Below, piece after piece: positions 22,931-36,536 of a stretch of DNA of 64,000 nucleotides; position 1 is the stretch's first letter; each line of letters starts with the position of its first letter. The notes below the pieces were generated by a model. It saw nothing but the letters and a program-made list of their open reading frames with translations, made no database searches and was not told the origin of the DNA. A program made the translations under genes and the position numbers. Source of the stretch: Congeria kusceri. Taxonomy: Eukaryota > Mollusca > Bivalvia > Myida > Dreissenidae. Location: the NCBI GenBank assembly GCA_027627225.1, contig CM051029.1, positions 10,814,715-10,878,714 of the forward strand, given 5' to 3'.

Positions 22931-25900
22931 TCACAAGCAAAAAAAGTGCTAAGTATCATCTCACATGTTGAGGCAATTCTATCAAGAAATGGAAACCATC
23001 CCCCAAAACGCATGCCATACGAAATCCAACCATGAATGGAATACTTACACCTATACATTGTGTTGGCTTACCTATCAACTCATTAGACTCATAAGACGTT
23101 GAAATATTAAGGCTCAACATTCACAACTTTTTGTTAAAAGTCACGAAACTATCAGATCAGATTATACTGCAATTTTATCCAACTAATTAAAAAAGTTGTT
23201 GTACCCTTACTAAACCTTATTTTCAACGGGCCGGGAATATCAGGAAATCGTCTTGGTAGACGCGCACTGAACCTTTGATCGTTACGTTGTCTTTGATGTC
23301 ATCGCCCAGTATTTGTATGAGACATTCTGCGTTTTCTAGGGGTTACCCGTGTTCATGTTGCTATAAACCAGTAGCGATTATATTCAGGTAATTATTTTGA
23401 CGTGTACCCATCGTGCAAACAAGAAGAAGCATGAAATGCGCAGTTGTTCCTGTTGGAGCATATATTGTAAATCAAATGGAATTTTTATTTGAAAAAGAAA
23501 TAGGTATGTTGAAGTAACAACAAATCATGTTGTGTTATCGCAGTTCAAGTTATTTAGGCCAAGCAAACGTAATAGATGGTTTTCGCTAACGTCTTGAAAC
23601 AAATCTGAGTTGAGGGGGGGGGGGTAAATAATTACTTTCGTCGCTGCATACTACTATTCACCATTAATGTTAGGTATATTGGAATGCATGTACAGTTTTT
23701 AAACGTCTTCGATTAAAGAAACTGTACCTGGTATGTCCTTACCTTATGCGCCTGGCCCATGAGAACTAATTCGAATAGTGTGCCTTATAAAATATAGAAT
23801 CAAGCAGTGTCATTACTGAAACATAAAACACATTTTTATAAGAAGAAATTAGATTCTTTGTTATTGCTCATACGTTGTCAAAGTAAAAACAACGGCAATC
23901 ATCAACTCACATATTGTTCGCGAACGTTAACGAATCGGTCAATGCAGGTACCTGAAATTACAACATTCATCTTAAATAATAAATTTGTAAGCTAGCATCA
24001 AGTCTTGTTGTCAACTAGTGTTCTGGAAATCAAATCAATGTCTGAATGTCAAAAAATTCCTTAATTACCTGGAAGTGTGTGCACTATAATGAGAAGTGCT
24101 AAAACGCCTGTAAACACCGAAGACCTCATTTTACTATAGCATGTTTTGTTTTTATCTGACAAGACACACATTCATCTACCACTTTTAAGATTAACATACA
24201 CACATGCGTACTAACGTTGGCAACTATCAAAGCTCACAATTAACTTATTTTAGTTTTATTCAACCTCAATTACTGTTGCCGAAATGTTGTAAAATTCGAA
24301 TTGTGTAATTGTTCAATTGGCACAAATATAGAAACGTCTTGGCGTAGTATATCAGTTAAGGCTTATATTAATATAACTGCGCAGCTTGTTCGTTCCAAAC
24401 CTGATATATTACACATAGCCTGGCAGTAACCTGTTATACCACGGTTTTCTAAAAATTACACCAAACCAGCGGAGTTTGATTATAACAAAATATATAAACG
24501 AGCAGAGCTGATTTTGCTGAATCAGCTTTTAGGCAAGTAGTAATTGGTTTATAAGAGTTGACTCGATAATATCATATGTTAACCATTCTTAATAATACTG
24601 ACAACAGTCTCGAATATCAAATATGTTAATTCATAAAAATAAGCGATTAAAAATACATATTTGGATCGCAACGATCACATTGGTCGGAAAACACACGCAA
24701 TCCTCAGTTTCAAATTGTTTTGAGATGTCATTTTAGAGTAGTGCATTGAAATTTACATTTGTGTGATAATACCGATTCAAGACTAGATATATAGTGTGTT
24801 TAAATTTTGGTATACATGTATGAAACGCAGCATTGACCAATTCTGCGTAACCATTAATGATGTTAGTCATGTATTTTGAAATTAGTGAAATACCTTTCTA
24901 TGGATAATTAATTGTTCCAATTATTGTTCCAATTATGACGTCATTACAAAAGCAATTTACGCGGTTAGGTTAATGTTTCAATTATGTGTGCTTTATGGGG
25001 ATTACAAATAATAAAATATACTGGTTCTTGGTATTAAATGGTTCTTGGTATTAAATTGTTTGTTACGCTGATTATGATCCAGTTTTAATTAAATTGTTGA
25101 CATTCCACTTGATTTCGAGTACAATGACCATCATACAAATATTGACTAATAAACATGTACATGCAAAATACATAGCAAAATGAACAAGACAGCTGTATAT
25201 CAGTTTTAAATCCTAATAGTATGATACATAGTATATTTCTAAGATGCTTGAAGTCTACGCATTTTAGGATCAAATTAGTTGAAGTGCAATCAGTGTCTAA
25301 TATATTGTATTGCGTATACACATTATTTACTTAATCGTATAATTATCATTATATTGCTAGACTTTTCGTTTTCCTTGTTTAAATCCCATATTATCGTCCC
25401 TGCATACTTTTCATATGCCATTCCGTTGGAATATAACATAATCACGCGCATGGTAATATACCTCGCGCGTGGGCCTAAAACTAGAAACCGGTGTTTCCGG
25501 GAATTCCATATTAGCTAATAACCGGTAGGCGCTTATTAAAATGTTGTTAACAAAGCAATGGTTTTGTAACTATGTATGACTAGTTTGTTCTTTATATTAA
25601 AATATAAATGTTCGGTATAACAACATAAATACCATAGGCATGTTGAGGGGTATATTAAATAATGCACCCCACCCCCACTGAAGAGTAATGTCACCCTCTG
25701 CCTTCGGCCTCGGTTCACAAAAATCTCCTTCGGGTGCAATATATACTAAACCCCTCAACTGCCTATGCTATTTATATATTATCATTAACATAGGCTTATG
25801 ATTAAATATAACTAAAAGCGAAATGTTAAATTATCAGACAGTTTAATTTAAATGCAAGACGCCTAGACAGTGTCATAGAACTCTGACATTTTACTATGTG

Positions 25901-26003
25901 CGATATCATGGCAATCGGCTGTAAATGTGCATAACGACAACGGCCCTGCGCTATCAAAACATTGTATTTCTTAAATCATTCAATAGCAGTGGGAATTCGT
26001 AAT
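22931..26003. other. Intergenic DNA before gene B
   Basis: No gene was recognised. It contains a poly-G run near 23617, a duplicated TGGTTCTTGGTATTAAAT near 25021 and a foldback element at 25621-25780. Confidence 0.6.
25621..25780. mobile_element. Foldback element (MITE-like)
   Basis: CATAGGCATGTTGAGGGGTA at about 25633 is matched inversely by CCCCTCAACTGCCTATG ending at 25767, with flanking AT arms also complementary. The centre is GC-rich (TCTGCCTTCGGCCTCGG). Confidence 0.75.
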
Positions 26004-26058
26004 ATGGATGCCAAAGTTTTAGCCATTATCTTGATATGTATTGAAAACTTAGCACAAT
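26004..26058 (+). CDS. Gene B leader (signal peptide) exon
   Basis: ATG then MDAKVLAIILICIENLAQ, hydrophobic, ending T|GTAAAT in phase 1. It lies only about 120 bases before D1, whereas gene C's leader is 2.5 kb away. The leader itself is open. Confidence 0.75.
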
Positions 26059-26179
26059 GTAAATTATATACTCGCTTACTGTTTATGTATGTTTATTGCA
26101 CAAACATGTTTAATATATATCTTAATAAGTTTATGTTAGGTTAGGTTCGTTTTTAACATTCAATACTATTTAATTACAG

Positions 26180-26518
26180 GCGTGGACTCGGCTATCCACC
26201 TAGCGACCAATGTGGACGATGTGTTTGTAAACAGCAGCCTCACATTCACATGCTCTACATTATATCCAGTGACAACGGTTTCCTGGCGTAACACAGACCA
26301 AGGATCTAATTCCGTGGAAACAGTCATGTACCAACAGTGTTTCGGTGGACAATGTGCTCAAGGTTCAAATTAATTAGAATGCTTTTGCAATTCTACAACA
26401 GTGTATACATGTGTCCTGAAGACAGTAACGTTATCACATGATGGGAAACGTTGGAGATGCAGCGCAGCATTTTACGGCTGAGAAGCGATAAGCGACTATT
26501 ACACCTTTAGTCTGAAAA
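26180..26518 (+). pseudogene. Gene B exon D1, two stops
   Basis: Starts GVDSAIHLATNVDDVFVNSS and keeps LTFTCST, VSWRN and RWRCSAAFYG. TAA at 26371-26373 and TGA at 26479-26481 break it. Confidence 0.88.
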
Positions 26519-26609
26519 GTATATATTATTAATTCTTTGCCAAACTATGACAACTAGTACTACTACTAATTGTACTACTACTACCATTACTACTACTACT
26601 ACTACTACA

Positions 26610-26674
<65 letters not shown>

Positions 26675-26776
26675 CACTCCTACTAATTCTTCCACTACTA
26701 CTACTAATTCTACTACTACTACTGCTATTACTACAACTACTATAACTATTACTACTGCTACTACTACTACTGCTAT

Positions 26777-26844
<68 letters not shown>

Positions 26845-28133
26845 TTATTATTATAATTATTACTACTATTACTACTACTACCACTAATACCACTACTTCT
26901 ACTACTACCACTACTACTACTTCTACTTGTACTTCTGCTACTACTTCTACTTGTACTATTACTACTACTACTACTACTACTTCTACTTGTACTATTACTA
27001 CTACTACTACTACTACTTGTACTATTACTACTACTACTACTACTACTTCTACTTGTACTATTACTACTACTACTACTACTACTTCTACTTGTACTATTAC
27101 TACTACTACTACTTCTACTTGTACTATTACTACTACTACTACTACTTCTACTTGTACAATTACTACTACTACTACTACTACTTCTACTTGTACTATTACT
27201 ACTACTACTACTACTACTTCTACTTGTACAATTACTACTACTACTACTACTACTTCTACTTGTACTATTACTACTACTACTACTACTTCTACTTGTACTA
27301 TTACTACTACTACTACTACTACTTCTACTTGTACTATTACTACTACTACTACTTCTACTTGTACTATTACTACTACCACTACTACTACTTCTACTTGTAC
27401 TATTACTACTACTACTACTACTACTTCTACTTGTACTTCTGCTACTACTTCTACTTGTACTATTACTACTACCACTACTACTACTTCTACTATTACTACT
27501 ACCACTACTACTACTTCTACTTGTACTATTACTACTACCACTACTACTACTTCTACTTGTACTATTACTACTACCACTACTACTACTTCTACTTGTACTT
27601 CTGCTACTACTTCTACTTGTACTATTACTGCTACTACTACTTCTACTTGTACTATTACTACTACTACTACTACTTCTACTTGTACTATTACTACTACTAC
27701 TACTACTACTTCTACTTGTACTATTACTACTACTACTACTACTACTTCTACTTGTACTATTACTACTACTACTACTACTACTTCTACTTGTACTTCTGCT
27801 ACTACTTCTACTTGTACTATTACTACTACCACTACTACTACTTCTACTTGTACTATTACTACTACCACTACTACTACTTCTACTTGTACTATTACTACTA
27901 CCACTACTACTACTTCTACTTGTACTATTACTACTACCACTACTACTACTTCTACTTGTACTTCTGCTACTACTTCTACTTGTACTATTACTACTACTAC
28001 TACTACTTCTACGACTATTACTACTACTACTACTACTACTACTAATAATAATAATACTACTGCTACTTCTACTACTACTACTACTACTACTACTGCTACT
28101 ACAACTACTATTACTACTACAACAACAACAACA

Positions 28134-28190
<57 letters not shown>

Positions 28191-29073
28191 GCTACCACTT
28201 ATTACTACGACTACTACTACTACCCCTTCTACTACCTCTACTCTTCTAATATTTCTCTACTACTACGATGTCATTTTTGCAAACAGCATAAAAGTGCATG
28301 CCTCAAGTAAACTGCAATTATAAACAAAAATATCATGTGATAAATAAATATCATCTTCATGAAATTGTCAATTCTCAAAACACCTTATTTATATCTCGTG
28401 CTCTTAATAAGAATTGTATAATGTTTATATTCTCATGTTCTATATACAGTAACACTGTATGTATCTCTTCTTCTCGTCTCGTGATGCATGTATGTTGTTT
28501 TGAATTGTTATGCATTTTCCGCCGGAAGCCTTTGTAAACTACTATGATATTTTGCAAATCCGCATCGAGCAACAAACTGCGTTTCAAAACAATATCCTAC
28601 ACGTCTTTATAGAATATCCGTGGTAAGTATTACAGAACACATACATTTGATAAAATTGTGTTTAGGTTTATTAAAGGCCTTTTGACTAATAATAGTGCTA
28701 CCATTGTGGTTTTATAAAATTATAAATGCATTCGAATCATATTCTGGTGCAACAATCTCTATTAAGTTTCGAAATCATTTATCCATTTATCAGTAATTAC
28801 GACATGTTCTCTGTGAGGTATATTTGCGACATATCTTAATAATCACTTTGCTTTAATGTTTCATGAAGTAAATGTTTGACTTTTGCTCGTTAGCCTCGTA
28901 CAAAGACGGAAATTCTGTAAGTTTTTAGCATTTTTCTTAAATTAGTACATACTTTAATACTATTAATGGACGACAACAGCTGTTGGATTCAAGGGTAGTT
29001 TGTAAACGGATTACTCACACAGCGTGGTTCACGTGTAATCTAATGATTGTTTATGGCGTTTCTCTTGTATCAG
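26519..29073. repeat. Gene B intron D1-D2 with giant (ACT)n nested repeat at 26545-28260
   Basis: About 1.7 kb of ACT triplets. From about 26905 to 28015 it is organised into repeats of roughly 27-42 bases of the form TTCTACTTGTACTATT(ACT)n. A variant unit with TTCTGCTACTAC recurs at 26933, 27437, 27599, 27794 and 27962, giving a higher-order pattern. The 587-codon Thr-rich + frame, the Tyr-rich frame and the 563-codon Val-rich - frame are repeat artefacts. From 28261 to 29073 there is plain AT-rich intron. Confidence 0.95.
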
Positions 29074-29372
29074 TACCACTCTCTTCGCTTACGCTGCGTC
29101 CACATAGTGACGTTTCCTTTACTATCTATAACGAAACTCAACGTTCACATGCACCACTTCACAGACTAGGCCTCATACTTATGTATATTGGATTGAAGAT
29201 GACAGGAACATCACTGATATGGCCAACAGTTCATACAGCGCTGATGTCGTAACCAGCAGCTTGAAATATACACCGACTGCATACCGTGATTGGAGTTTGT
29301 CTTGGTTAGCGAAATATGTGTACAAAACCATCAGCATAATACTCAACAAAAGCACAAAATTGAAAGTACGAT
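29074..29372 (+). pseudogene. Gene B exon D2, frameshifted
   Basis: PLSSLTLRPHSDVSF is in frame. A one-base loss before TTCACATGC then shifts the reading to TCTTSQTRP, VYWIEDDRNITDMA and SLKYTPTAY. The second core Cys is lost (SWLAKY). Confidence 0.82.
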
Positions 29373-29414
29373 GTAAGACCAATCAATCATGTGTTTAATT
29401 ATTGTGTTTTCCAG

Positions 29415-29705
29415 ATCCAGTTTCAAAACCAGTTTTGTCAATAACGGATATATTCGTCAAAAGCACAGTATGTATTCGAGAAGGCAGAGTAATTGAATTC
29501 AGTTGTGCCTCTTCCGGATATCCGGCCCCATCTTACCGGTTAAACCATCCAAGAGGCGATTCGGACGGTGACGTCGTGGCATTAAATTTTAGTTGCAATG
29601 ACAAAACCATTCTGCGCAAGGCATCAAACACGTATTTTGAAATGGATGGATCTATAAGTACACAGACTACAGAGATCACGACGTCCGTCAATATCAATGT
29701 ATTAT
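29415..29705 (+). pseudogene. Gene B exon D3, open but core residues lost
   Basis: 291 bases, open. First Cys in IEFSCASSGYPAPSY, but the HW of A and C reads RL and the second Cys position reads KASN. It is an unconstrained remnant inside a dead gene. Confidence 0.8.
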
Positions 29706-29895
29706 GTAAGTTTGTTTGCTGATGCTTTTAAATGTATTGTGAATATTTTAAGAAACGCTGGATAACACATGTCTTAAATTTAACACAGCACATGCCAAGT
29801 AATTATTTTAAGTATCTTACTGTAATATTCATAGTTTTGCTATATCAGACTTATGTCACGGTTTCACAAGACATCATAGTATTCATTCATTATAG

Positions 29896-30183
29896 ACCCG
29901 CCTTCTATCAAGCAATTTATTAGTAAAGACCTTGGGCTGACACACGTTGACAATAATATCAGAGTACTTAGAGGAGACAACATCGACATTGTCTGTGAAT
30001 GTGACTCCAATCCTCCGCCCACCGTATTCTGGCAGGGGCAGCAGGCAAAGTCCTCTTTACTTTCCGTCCCCAGTATAGAGCATGACACGGCATGGGCATG
30101 CATTGCTTAGAACACCATGGTTGAAGGAAACAGAACGACGACAACGGAATCTGTAACGGGAAACGTGTCCGCTCCAGTATTAT
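29896..30183 (+). pseudogene. Gene B exon D4, one stop
   Basis: Keeps NIRVLRGDNIDIVCECDSNP, VFWQG and AWACIA. TAG at 30108-30110 directly follows. Confidence 0.85.
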
Positions 30184-31852
30184 GTAAGTACAAATATATA
30201 TAGTCCGAGTAAATGTTAATCGTTCTTATAAGTAGATGTGTTACTGATTTTCTTTCACAATATAATCAGAGTTGTATAGCAACATGTGCAATATCAAATG
30301 CAGTTATCTTACAAACGCGTTAAAACGGTGTCTAACCACGTTTACAATTGCAAAGATGAATGTTGTATTACTATTTTGTAATAGAATTTAGGAATAATGA
30401 AACTCCAGAGACACCATCAGGAGAGAAATCCTTATAACCATCCGCTGGTCCATTATTTGAGGCAAGTAACCAGTTACTATACAATACAGAACAATACATA
30501 CAACACAACACACAACATAAAAAATGCTGAAAACTGGGGTCACCGCATTGCAGCGGGCAATTCAAAGCTGTGGGGTTTAAACCGGTTTAATGGCATGCCG
30601 AACCTCACATTTACACCAGAATTAATCACAAAACACGCACTTCTAAATAAACGTAAACGCCATAGCATTGCAATTCAAATTAAAAAGTAATAAAATAGAA
30701 TATTAATTCAATTAATTACAATGTAATTACTCAGATGTTTAATGTTCACCAGAGCAACATAATTGCAATTTTCTGAGTCAGGATGAAATGAAGTAAATAC
30801 AAGTGTCAGCTTAATCCCTTCTTGTTGACAAGATTTCAAGACCTAGCATCATCTAGTACAAATCACAGAGCATCGTCGTGCATCCTTGTGAAGAAGCCCG
30901 TTAAACGTGCTATAATAGGCCAGATTAGATAGATTGGTTGTATATGTTTAATATTTATAACTAATATAATTGAAATAGTAGTTTAATATTCAACTAAAAC
31001 GATCATTACTACATGTACTTATGCAAATAGAAAAATGAATTTTTTTTAATTCTACAAAACGTGAATCAATTACTATATTTAATATGTTGGTGTCCATGTG
31101 CCGTAGACTACTTACTTGTTAATCGGTTATAACGCGTTGTGGATAGGTTTTAAAGCTGATACTGTTTCAATTAAATCGATACATATTTAAAGCTGTTTAC
31201 CCAACGAGAATACATAATTATTTACAGTTATTTACAGTATATTTCGAATTTAATATATTTTCATCGTTACACTTAAATGGAAACATTTTATAAACGGGTT
31301 CATTTCTAAAATGATTCGCCTGTAGATTATCATGCACTAGAGTATGTGTCAAAGTTTAACTTACACAACTCTTCTTTTGAAATACAAAAACATATACATG
31401 TTTGTGTTTGCACTTGTTTCGTATCACTAATACAATAGCATTGCCCAATACAATTTAGCTTTTTAAACGTATTATAGTGTCTTCTATCAAATTTAATTTG
31501 TCAACCTTTTTTCCAAAGGAACACAAGACGAGTAATGGTTTCTGTGATTTGTATAAGTACTATAAAGATTAAATGTTTGAATGTTATCAGGCAATCACAC
31601 ATCAGATGCCAGATATTCTGTCACTCAATAATTATTAAACATATTGACGCCTTCACAATATTACAGTAACAATAAGCGTGTTGGATTTTTTGCATGAAAA
31701 CAATAAAGTTAAAGTTAGTTTATGTTATTTCGGAATTAAGTTTCTTCCAGCATTACACTGACTACTACATCGTACTGTTTTTATTTCAAACGTATAAAGT
31801 GTTAACGATTTTGTTTATTGTAACAAATTGATGACACTTTATATCTTTGTAG
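30184..31852. other. Gene B intron D4-D5, enlarged
   Basis: 1.67 kb here against about 0.5 kb in genes A and C, so roughly 1.2 kb was inserted. A 97-codon frame at 30397-30690 has no recognised domain. The inserted element's family was not identified. Confidence 0.6.
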
Positions 31853-32158
31853 ATCGACCTGTTCTACCTACGATCACCTATAACATTCTACCACACTCAG
31901 ATAAAAGTTGGATTGCAACAATAAACAAAACTATAAGAGTTATAGTAATAAGTGCCGTTAATTTGATGTGCTCAGTAAACAGTATGCCGACTTCCGTGTA
32001 TTCCTGGGGTCCTGGACACGAACGGAGTATTTAAATAATTAATGTCACGCGCACAACGAACACGAATTACACATGCACGGAGAAGAATACCATGGACACC
32101 AAATTTAAAGGAAAGGTAACTGGTAGAAACTCTTCAACCGGATATCTAAATTTACTAT
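31853..32158 (+). pseudogene. Gene B exon D5, one stop
   Basis: Keeps VNLMCSVNSMPTSVYSWGPG and NYTCTEKNTM. TAA at 32032-32034 replaces an Arg-Asn-Ile stretch. Confidence 0.85.
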
Positions 32159-32266
32159 GTAAGTATTAGAATCGACCATAATTCATCCAACAATAAATTG
32201 AAGTGAAATAAAATATAGCAGGCTAAACTTATTTATTTATAAATTGAAAGGTAATTTACTTTACAG

Positions 32267-32558
32267 ATGGACCTGACAACATAATAGCCAAATACAACAA
32301 CAACACACAGATAGACCAAGTTCTTAAATTCATTAAAGGCTGATCGTTCTCAATTTTATGTTTTGCCAGCAGTCATCCAGCTTTTAGTATTTCAAGGTAT
32401 GGCCCTGGGGCTCAAGAAGGAAATGTCCTGTTCATTATTTGATGCGAGCACTGACTTGAACAAAAATATAACATGCAGAGCAGTTAACACCATGGTAGAA
32501 ACTGTGGGACATAGCGTTAGCGAGACAGCGCACCTGACATTTAACCTTGATGTGCTAT
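32267..32558 (+). pseudogene. Gene B exon D6, stop plus frameshift
   Basis: TGA at 32341-32343 stands where A and C read Trp (KGWSF). The SWYG Trp is Arg, and a one-base insertion near 32430 shifts the frame. Confidence 0.85.
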
Positions 32559-32784
32559 GTAAATAATGTTAGCGAATATTGGGCATATGTATACATGGAT
32601 TTTTTTTTTCATATCACTCTTGATTTAGATTTTGAATATAAATCTACTTTTTTTTCTAGCGAGTGTATTACATTCCATAATTCAAATCCTCAACATGGTT
32701 TCCATAAATAATTGCATGTATACTAATCCCTAAATATTAATTGCAATTAAACAAAATGCATGATGCTTTTAATTGAATTTACAG

Positions 32785-33068
32785 ACGCGCCGGCTGTTCA
32801 GCGTTAGCAGAATCAAAGCGTTCTACTCAACACGTCTCTAACAGTTATATGAACCTTAACGGAGGCTGGTAATCCACCAGATCAACCTTTACATGGATAA
32901 GGAAAGACACGAGTACAGTGGTGGGTACAGGACACACACTAACAATCAACAACATTGGATTGGCCGATGAAGGGGAATACCAATGTAATGCATCAAACAG
33001 AAGGCAGCCTATTGGAAACGAAGTAGTGTACGGAATCAGTCAGTCGATATTCTATATAAATGTTGAAT
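32785..33068 (+). pseudogene. Gene B exon D7, two stops and a deletion
   Basis: TAG at 32805, TGA at 32850 in place of the first core Cys, and a one-base loss near 32880. The DEGEYQCNASN end survives. Confidence 0.88.
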
Positions 33069-33582
33069 GTAAGTTAAATAACTATTGCGTTGAGTTTTAA
33101 ATGCGTTATACCTATAACTTTAAAGAGCATATTTAAATTCAAAAATACATGTACAAAAAACGCATTATATCGGCATCATACATGCTGTATCTGTTACTTA
33201 ATTTTCAACACAAACACGTATCTGAGTAAACCATTCCGGCGAATGAAGAAATTGTCAGAAAATACGTTATAGAATATGTGTTTATTGTTTCTATCGCAAA
33301 TACGGGACACGATGCACACATAATTTTGATTTATGATGACTATTCGTCATTGCGTATTTTGTTCAAGCTTTTTAACGTTTGGAAAGTTAACGTATAATTG
33401 ACCGAAGCGATATTAACCACATTAAACTATTAATCAATATTCCGTTATTTGTGCTATATTTTCCTTATTATATGTTGATGTGTATCACACAATGTCTACT
33501 GTATTTGAAAAAAAAAGTGTTAATTATGTGTATTGGTATATTAGTGTTTAAATATATATTTCACAAGAAAGTTTTCTTCCAG

Positions 33583-33875
33583 ACGGGGCATTTATACGGG
33601 CGTTCAGAGCAAATGAATCAAACACTACCATTATTGTTGACCAAGGCGAAACATTGGAGCTGTTATGTGTTGCCGATGGTGACCCTCAACCTGATATGAG
33701 TATCGTCAATGCAACTAGTGGAAGTGAAACAAGCCTACTTGAGACAGAAGCACAGAAAGCCAAAACTCACATAAACCAAGCAAGAAGTGAATATGTTGCT
33801 GGAATATACAAATGCTTGGCTAAAAACAGTTATAATAAAGAACAACACATTAGTTACTGGCTCTATTCATTAAAT
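33583..33875 (+). pseudogene. Gene B exon D8, frameshifted at its end
   Basis: ELLCVADGDPQPDMSIVNA and AGIYKCLAKN are intact. The last 40 bases are shifted by one base and the donor is weakened to GTTAG. Confidence 0.8.
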
Positions 33876-33974
33876 GTTAGTAATGAAGTATATCATTCCG
33901 TACTTTATTACGAGCAAATACATTGGCTATCAATCTTTAAAAGTGCATAACTATACAAGCGCGTTCTTGCATAG

Positions 33975-34278
33975 GTTCACCAAGAGAGTCGCCATTTTCC
34001 CCTCCAATGAGCTCCTAACGACTCGGCTGAGTTTACTTTCACGATAGAGGCCTATCCTGAACCCACGTCTTCCGACTTCACTTGGCACAGATTTGTCGAT
34101 GTTGAATGGAAAATTGTGCCCAATGACTCCAACCACTTTTTGATCAATATATCTAATAACAACCTGCAGACACAACTGGTGATTGTCCATGTGCAAGTTG
34201 AAGATTATACAGAATATATGGTGAACGTTACCAACACATTGGGTTCAACGACGGAAGTGTTAACGGTACACGCACTAT
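33975..34278 (+). pseudogene. Gene B exon D9, 14-base deletion
   Basis: 304 bases against 318 in A and C. The loss falls between SPFSPPM and APNDSAEF. The remaining part reads FTFTIEAYPEPTSSDFTW in a shifted frame. Confidence 0.82.
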
Positions 34279-34454
34279 GTAGGTATATATAACAACGTTG
34301 AATATGTTTTTTGTTGTAAATTATGTTGTAACACAACACATAGTTACACCTAACTAGAGAGTTTAAACATTGTTTAAGGTATTAGATTCTCAATTATGAT
34401 CGCGTTTGTATATACATAAGTTTTATTTATTATATACGATTACATATATTAAAG

Positions 34455-34761
34455 CCATACCATATATTCAGAATGACTTGCTAATTGACCGAGTAGGAAA
34501 AACGGACATTGTTATTACATGGGTTCCTGGTTTTAATGGCGGACAGGATCAGAGCTTCACTATTCGATACAAAGAAGCTGATATTGAAAGCCGGGCCTAT
34601 ATATACGTAGCAAGTTCTGTTATAAACTATACCTGGGGATTAAATTACCATTGAGGGATTAAAACCTGGCACGACATACCAACTCAAAATGCTTGCGGAA
34701 AACAAAATAGGCAAATCAGATTTGACACAGGAAATAACAGAAACTACTGTTGTGGATGCAG
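34455..34761 (+). pseudogene. Gene B FN3 exon, 10-base insertion
   Basis: DRVGKTDIVITWVPGFNGG is intact. A 10-base insertion after NYTW (near 34636, resembling a nearby GGATTAAA) shifts the frame before IEGLKPGTTYQ. Confidence 0.85.
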
Positions 34762-34809
34762 GTAATCTGTATTGAGTACCATAGTTCAAATGTATTTGTG
34801 TAATTACAG

Positions 34810-34914
34810 TTGACAATGGCTCGGCTGCACCTGCTATTGGTGGTGCAATAGGTGCTGCAGGAGTTGGTATAATTGTCGTTGTCATAGTTGTGATATGGAG
34901 TTACAGAACACGAG
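34810..34914 (+). pseudogene. Gene B transmembrane exon
   Basis: Open: GGAIGAAGVGIIVVVIVVIW then SYRTRG. Very close to gene C's exon. Confidence 0.82.
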
Positions 34915-36005
34915 GTAAATGTACGTTATTACACGTTTATACAATAATCCTACACGTTTTATTGTTTAGTAATACGTATTACTTGTGTACAATAAAACAT
35001 GTACAATAATATTTTCATTAACAAACGCAGTTCAGTATTTACTACGGCAGTCTATTTTTTGTTTTATTTACTTAGTCTAATGTACTTTTGATTTACGTGT
35101 ACTTTTATTTTGTGCTTTTATTATTGCAAACATCTGATGGAAAGCAAATACTAACGAGAAGGCATGACTAATTAAGCATTTAGTTAAAATCATATAGTCG
35201 TCTGGTATGAAGTTTAGAAAAAAGTTGCTTTTTGTTTATTAACAAATATGTATTTGTGGGTGATTCATGTTTATTTTATTGAAGCAGATAATATTAGAAA
35301 GGCAGTTTTATGGACCGTCTGTGTCTATTTTGCATTATTTAGTTCTTTTTAATTTGATAGTGTACAAGGGGGTGATATAAAAACCACTCGTGGGTATAGT
35401 TGTATACTTTATTATGTCGATGATTAATTCGTATGATCCAAATGATGGCCTGAAACAATAACAATTATTATAATACAACATATTACAATGATAATAATAG
35501 TAATTTCAATAACTCATTGTAATGCATATTAATTAATTTAGGACAAGTATTAAATAAAAATATATAAACAATTCAAATCAATACAATACAATTTATGTAA
35601 TAAAATAATATATATACACTCACCAGTGACCAACCCCTATAGTTTGAATATAAAGTAAGTTATTCTTATTGGCAAATGGTAAATGCCATACAGAGACCTA
35701 TCTTGAACAAAGTCAAATAGTGAATGCACTAAGATAGAACAATCGATTACACCTATTGGTCATAAACATCTCACTATAAAAGCATGGGACAGACATTTGT
35801 AAAAAAGAGTTCACCAGTCACTCACTCACATTGACACTTCTCACTCTCTAATTGGATTAGTGATCAAACATCGTCGTTTATTATTGATTTTAAAATATAT
35901 TCATTTCAGAGTCACGCGCAAACATTAAATAATACATGATACCCAACCGTTGTGAATGAGATTAATTTGTATTAAAACAAATCATGATATCGTTAGCTAT
36001 TGCAG
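34915..36005. other. Gene B intron TM-tail
   Basis: AT-rich. Both ends align with the matching intron of gene C. The middle (about 35380-35880) is extra in B and has no recognised family. Confidence 0.6.
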
Positions 36006-36319
36006 GCCAGAACGCAGCCATACAACACGAAATACCAGGCCAATATGAGGATCTCGTGATGGAAACGTAAGTAATTGTATGACCGACATTACTGTAATTA
36101 TGTGTAGAAATCATATAAATCGGGTAATGTGATACATTACTGGGTGTGTCCTTGTCTACGCATCCAAAGATAAATAATGCACAATATTATGATTCATTTC
36201 AACACGATTTAAAAAGTAACGCATATTGCAGATATTAACAAATCATAATGTTTGTTTTATATTCAGGCAGACTAGGAACGCCTCAAACACAGACGGAAGT
36301 TATTCAACCTACATATTGG
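36006..36319 (+). pseudogene. Gene B cytoplasmic exons 1 and 2
   Basis: Exon 36006-36066 reads QNAAIQHEIPGQYEDLVME (phase 2 out). Exon 36267-36319 reads QTRNASNTDGSYSTYIL (phase 1 out). Both are open and splice sites are kept. Confidence 0.8.
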
Positions 36320-36536
36320 GTAATGACAATAATTGCCGTTATTAATTTCAGTAAGCCCACTACGTTAATAAAGTGTATTCACATGCTTCTCATTCTGATA
36401 TTTGGATGGACACAGGAATGTCAAATCGTTAACGCTTAATTCATTTACCCCTTATTACATCAGTAAAATGCCTGAGAGCCACAGTTTGAATACCGGTCCC
36501 GTCAACTATGTTCACTGTTGTTTCTGTTTATGGCAG

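Noticed and set aside
26905..28015. Regularly spaced repeats resembling a CRISPR array
   Set aside because: Spacers are themselves ACT triplets and the host is eukaryotic. It is a nested microsatellite.
26507..28310. Very long open frames: Thr-rich and Tyr-rich on +, Val-rich on -
   Set aside because: They are produced by the ACT repeat, which lacks stops in these frames. No splice or domain support.
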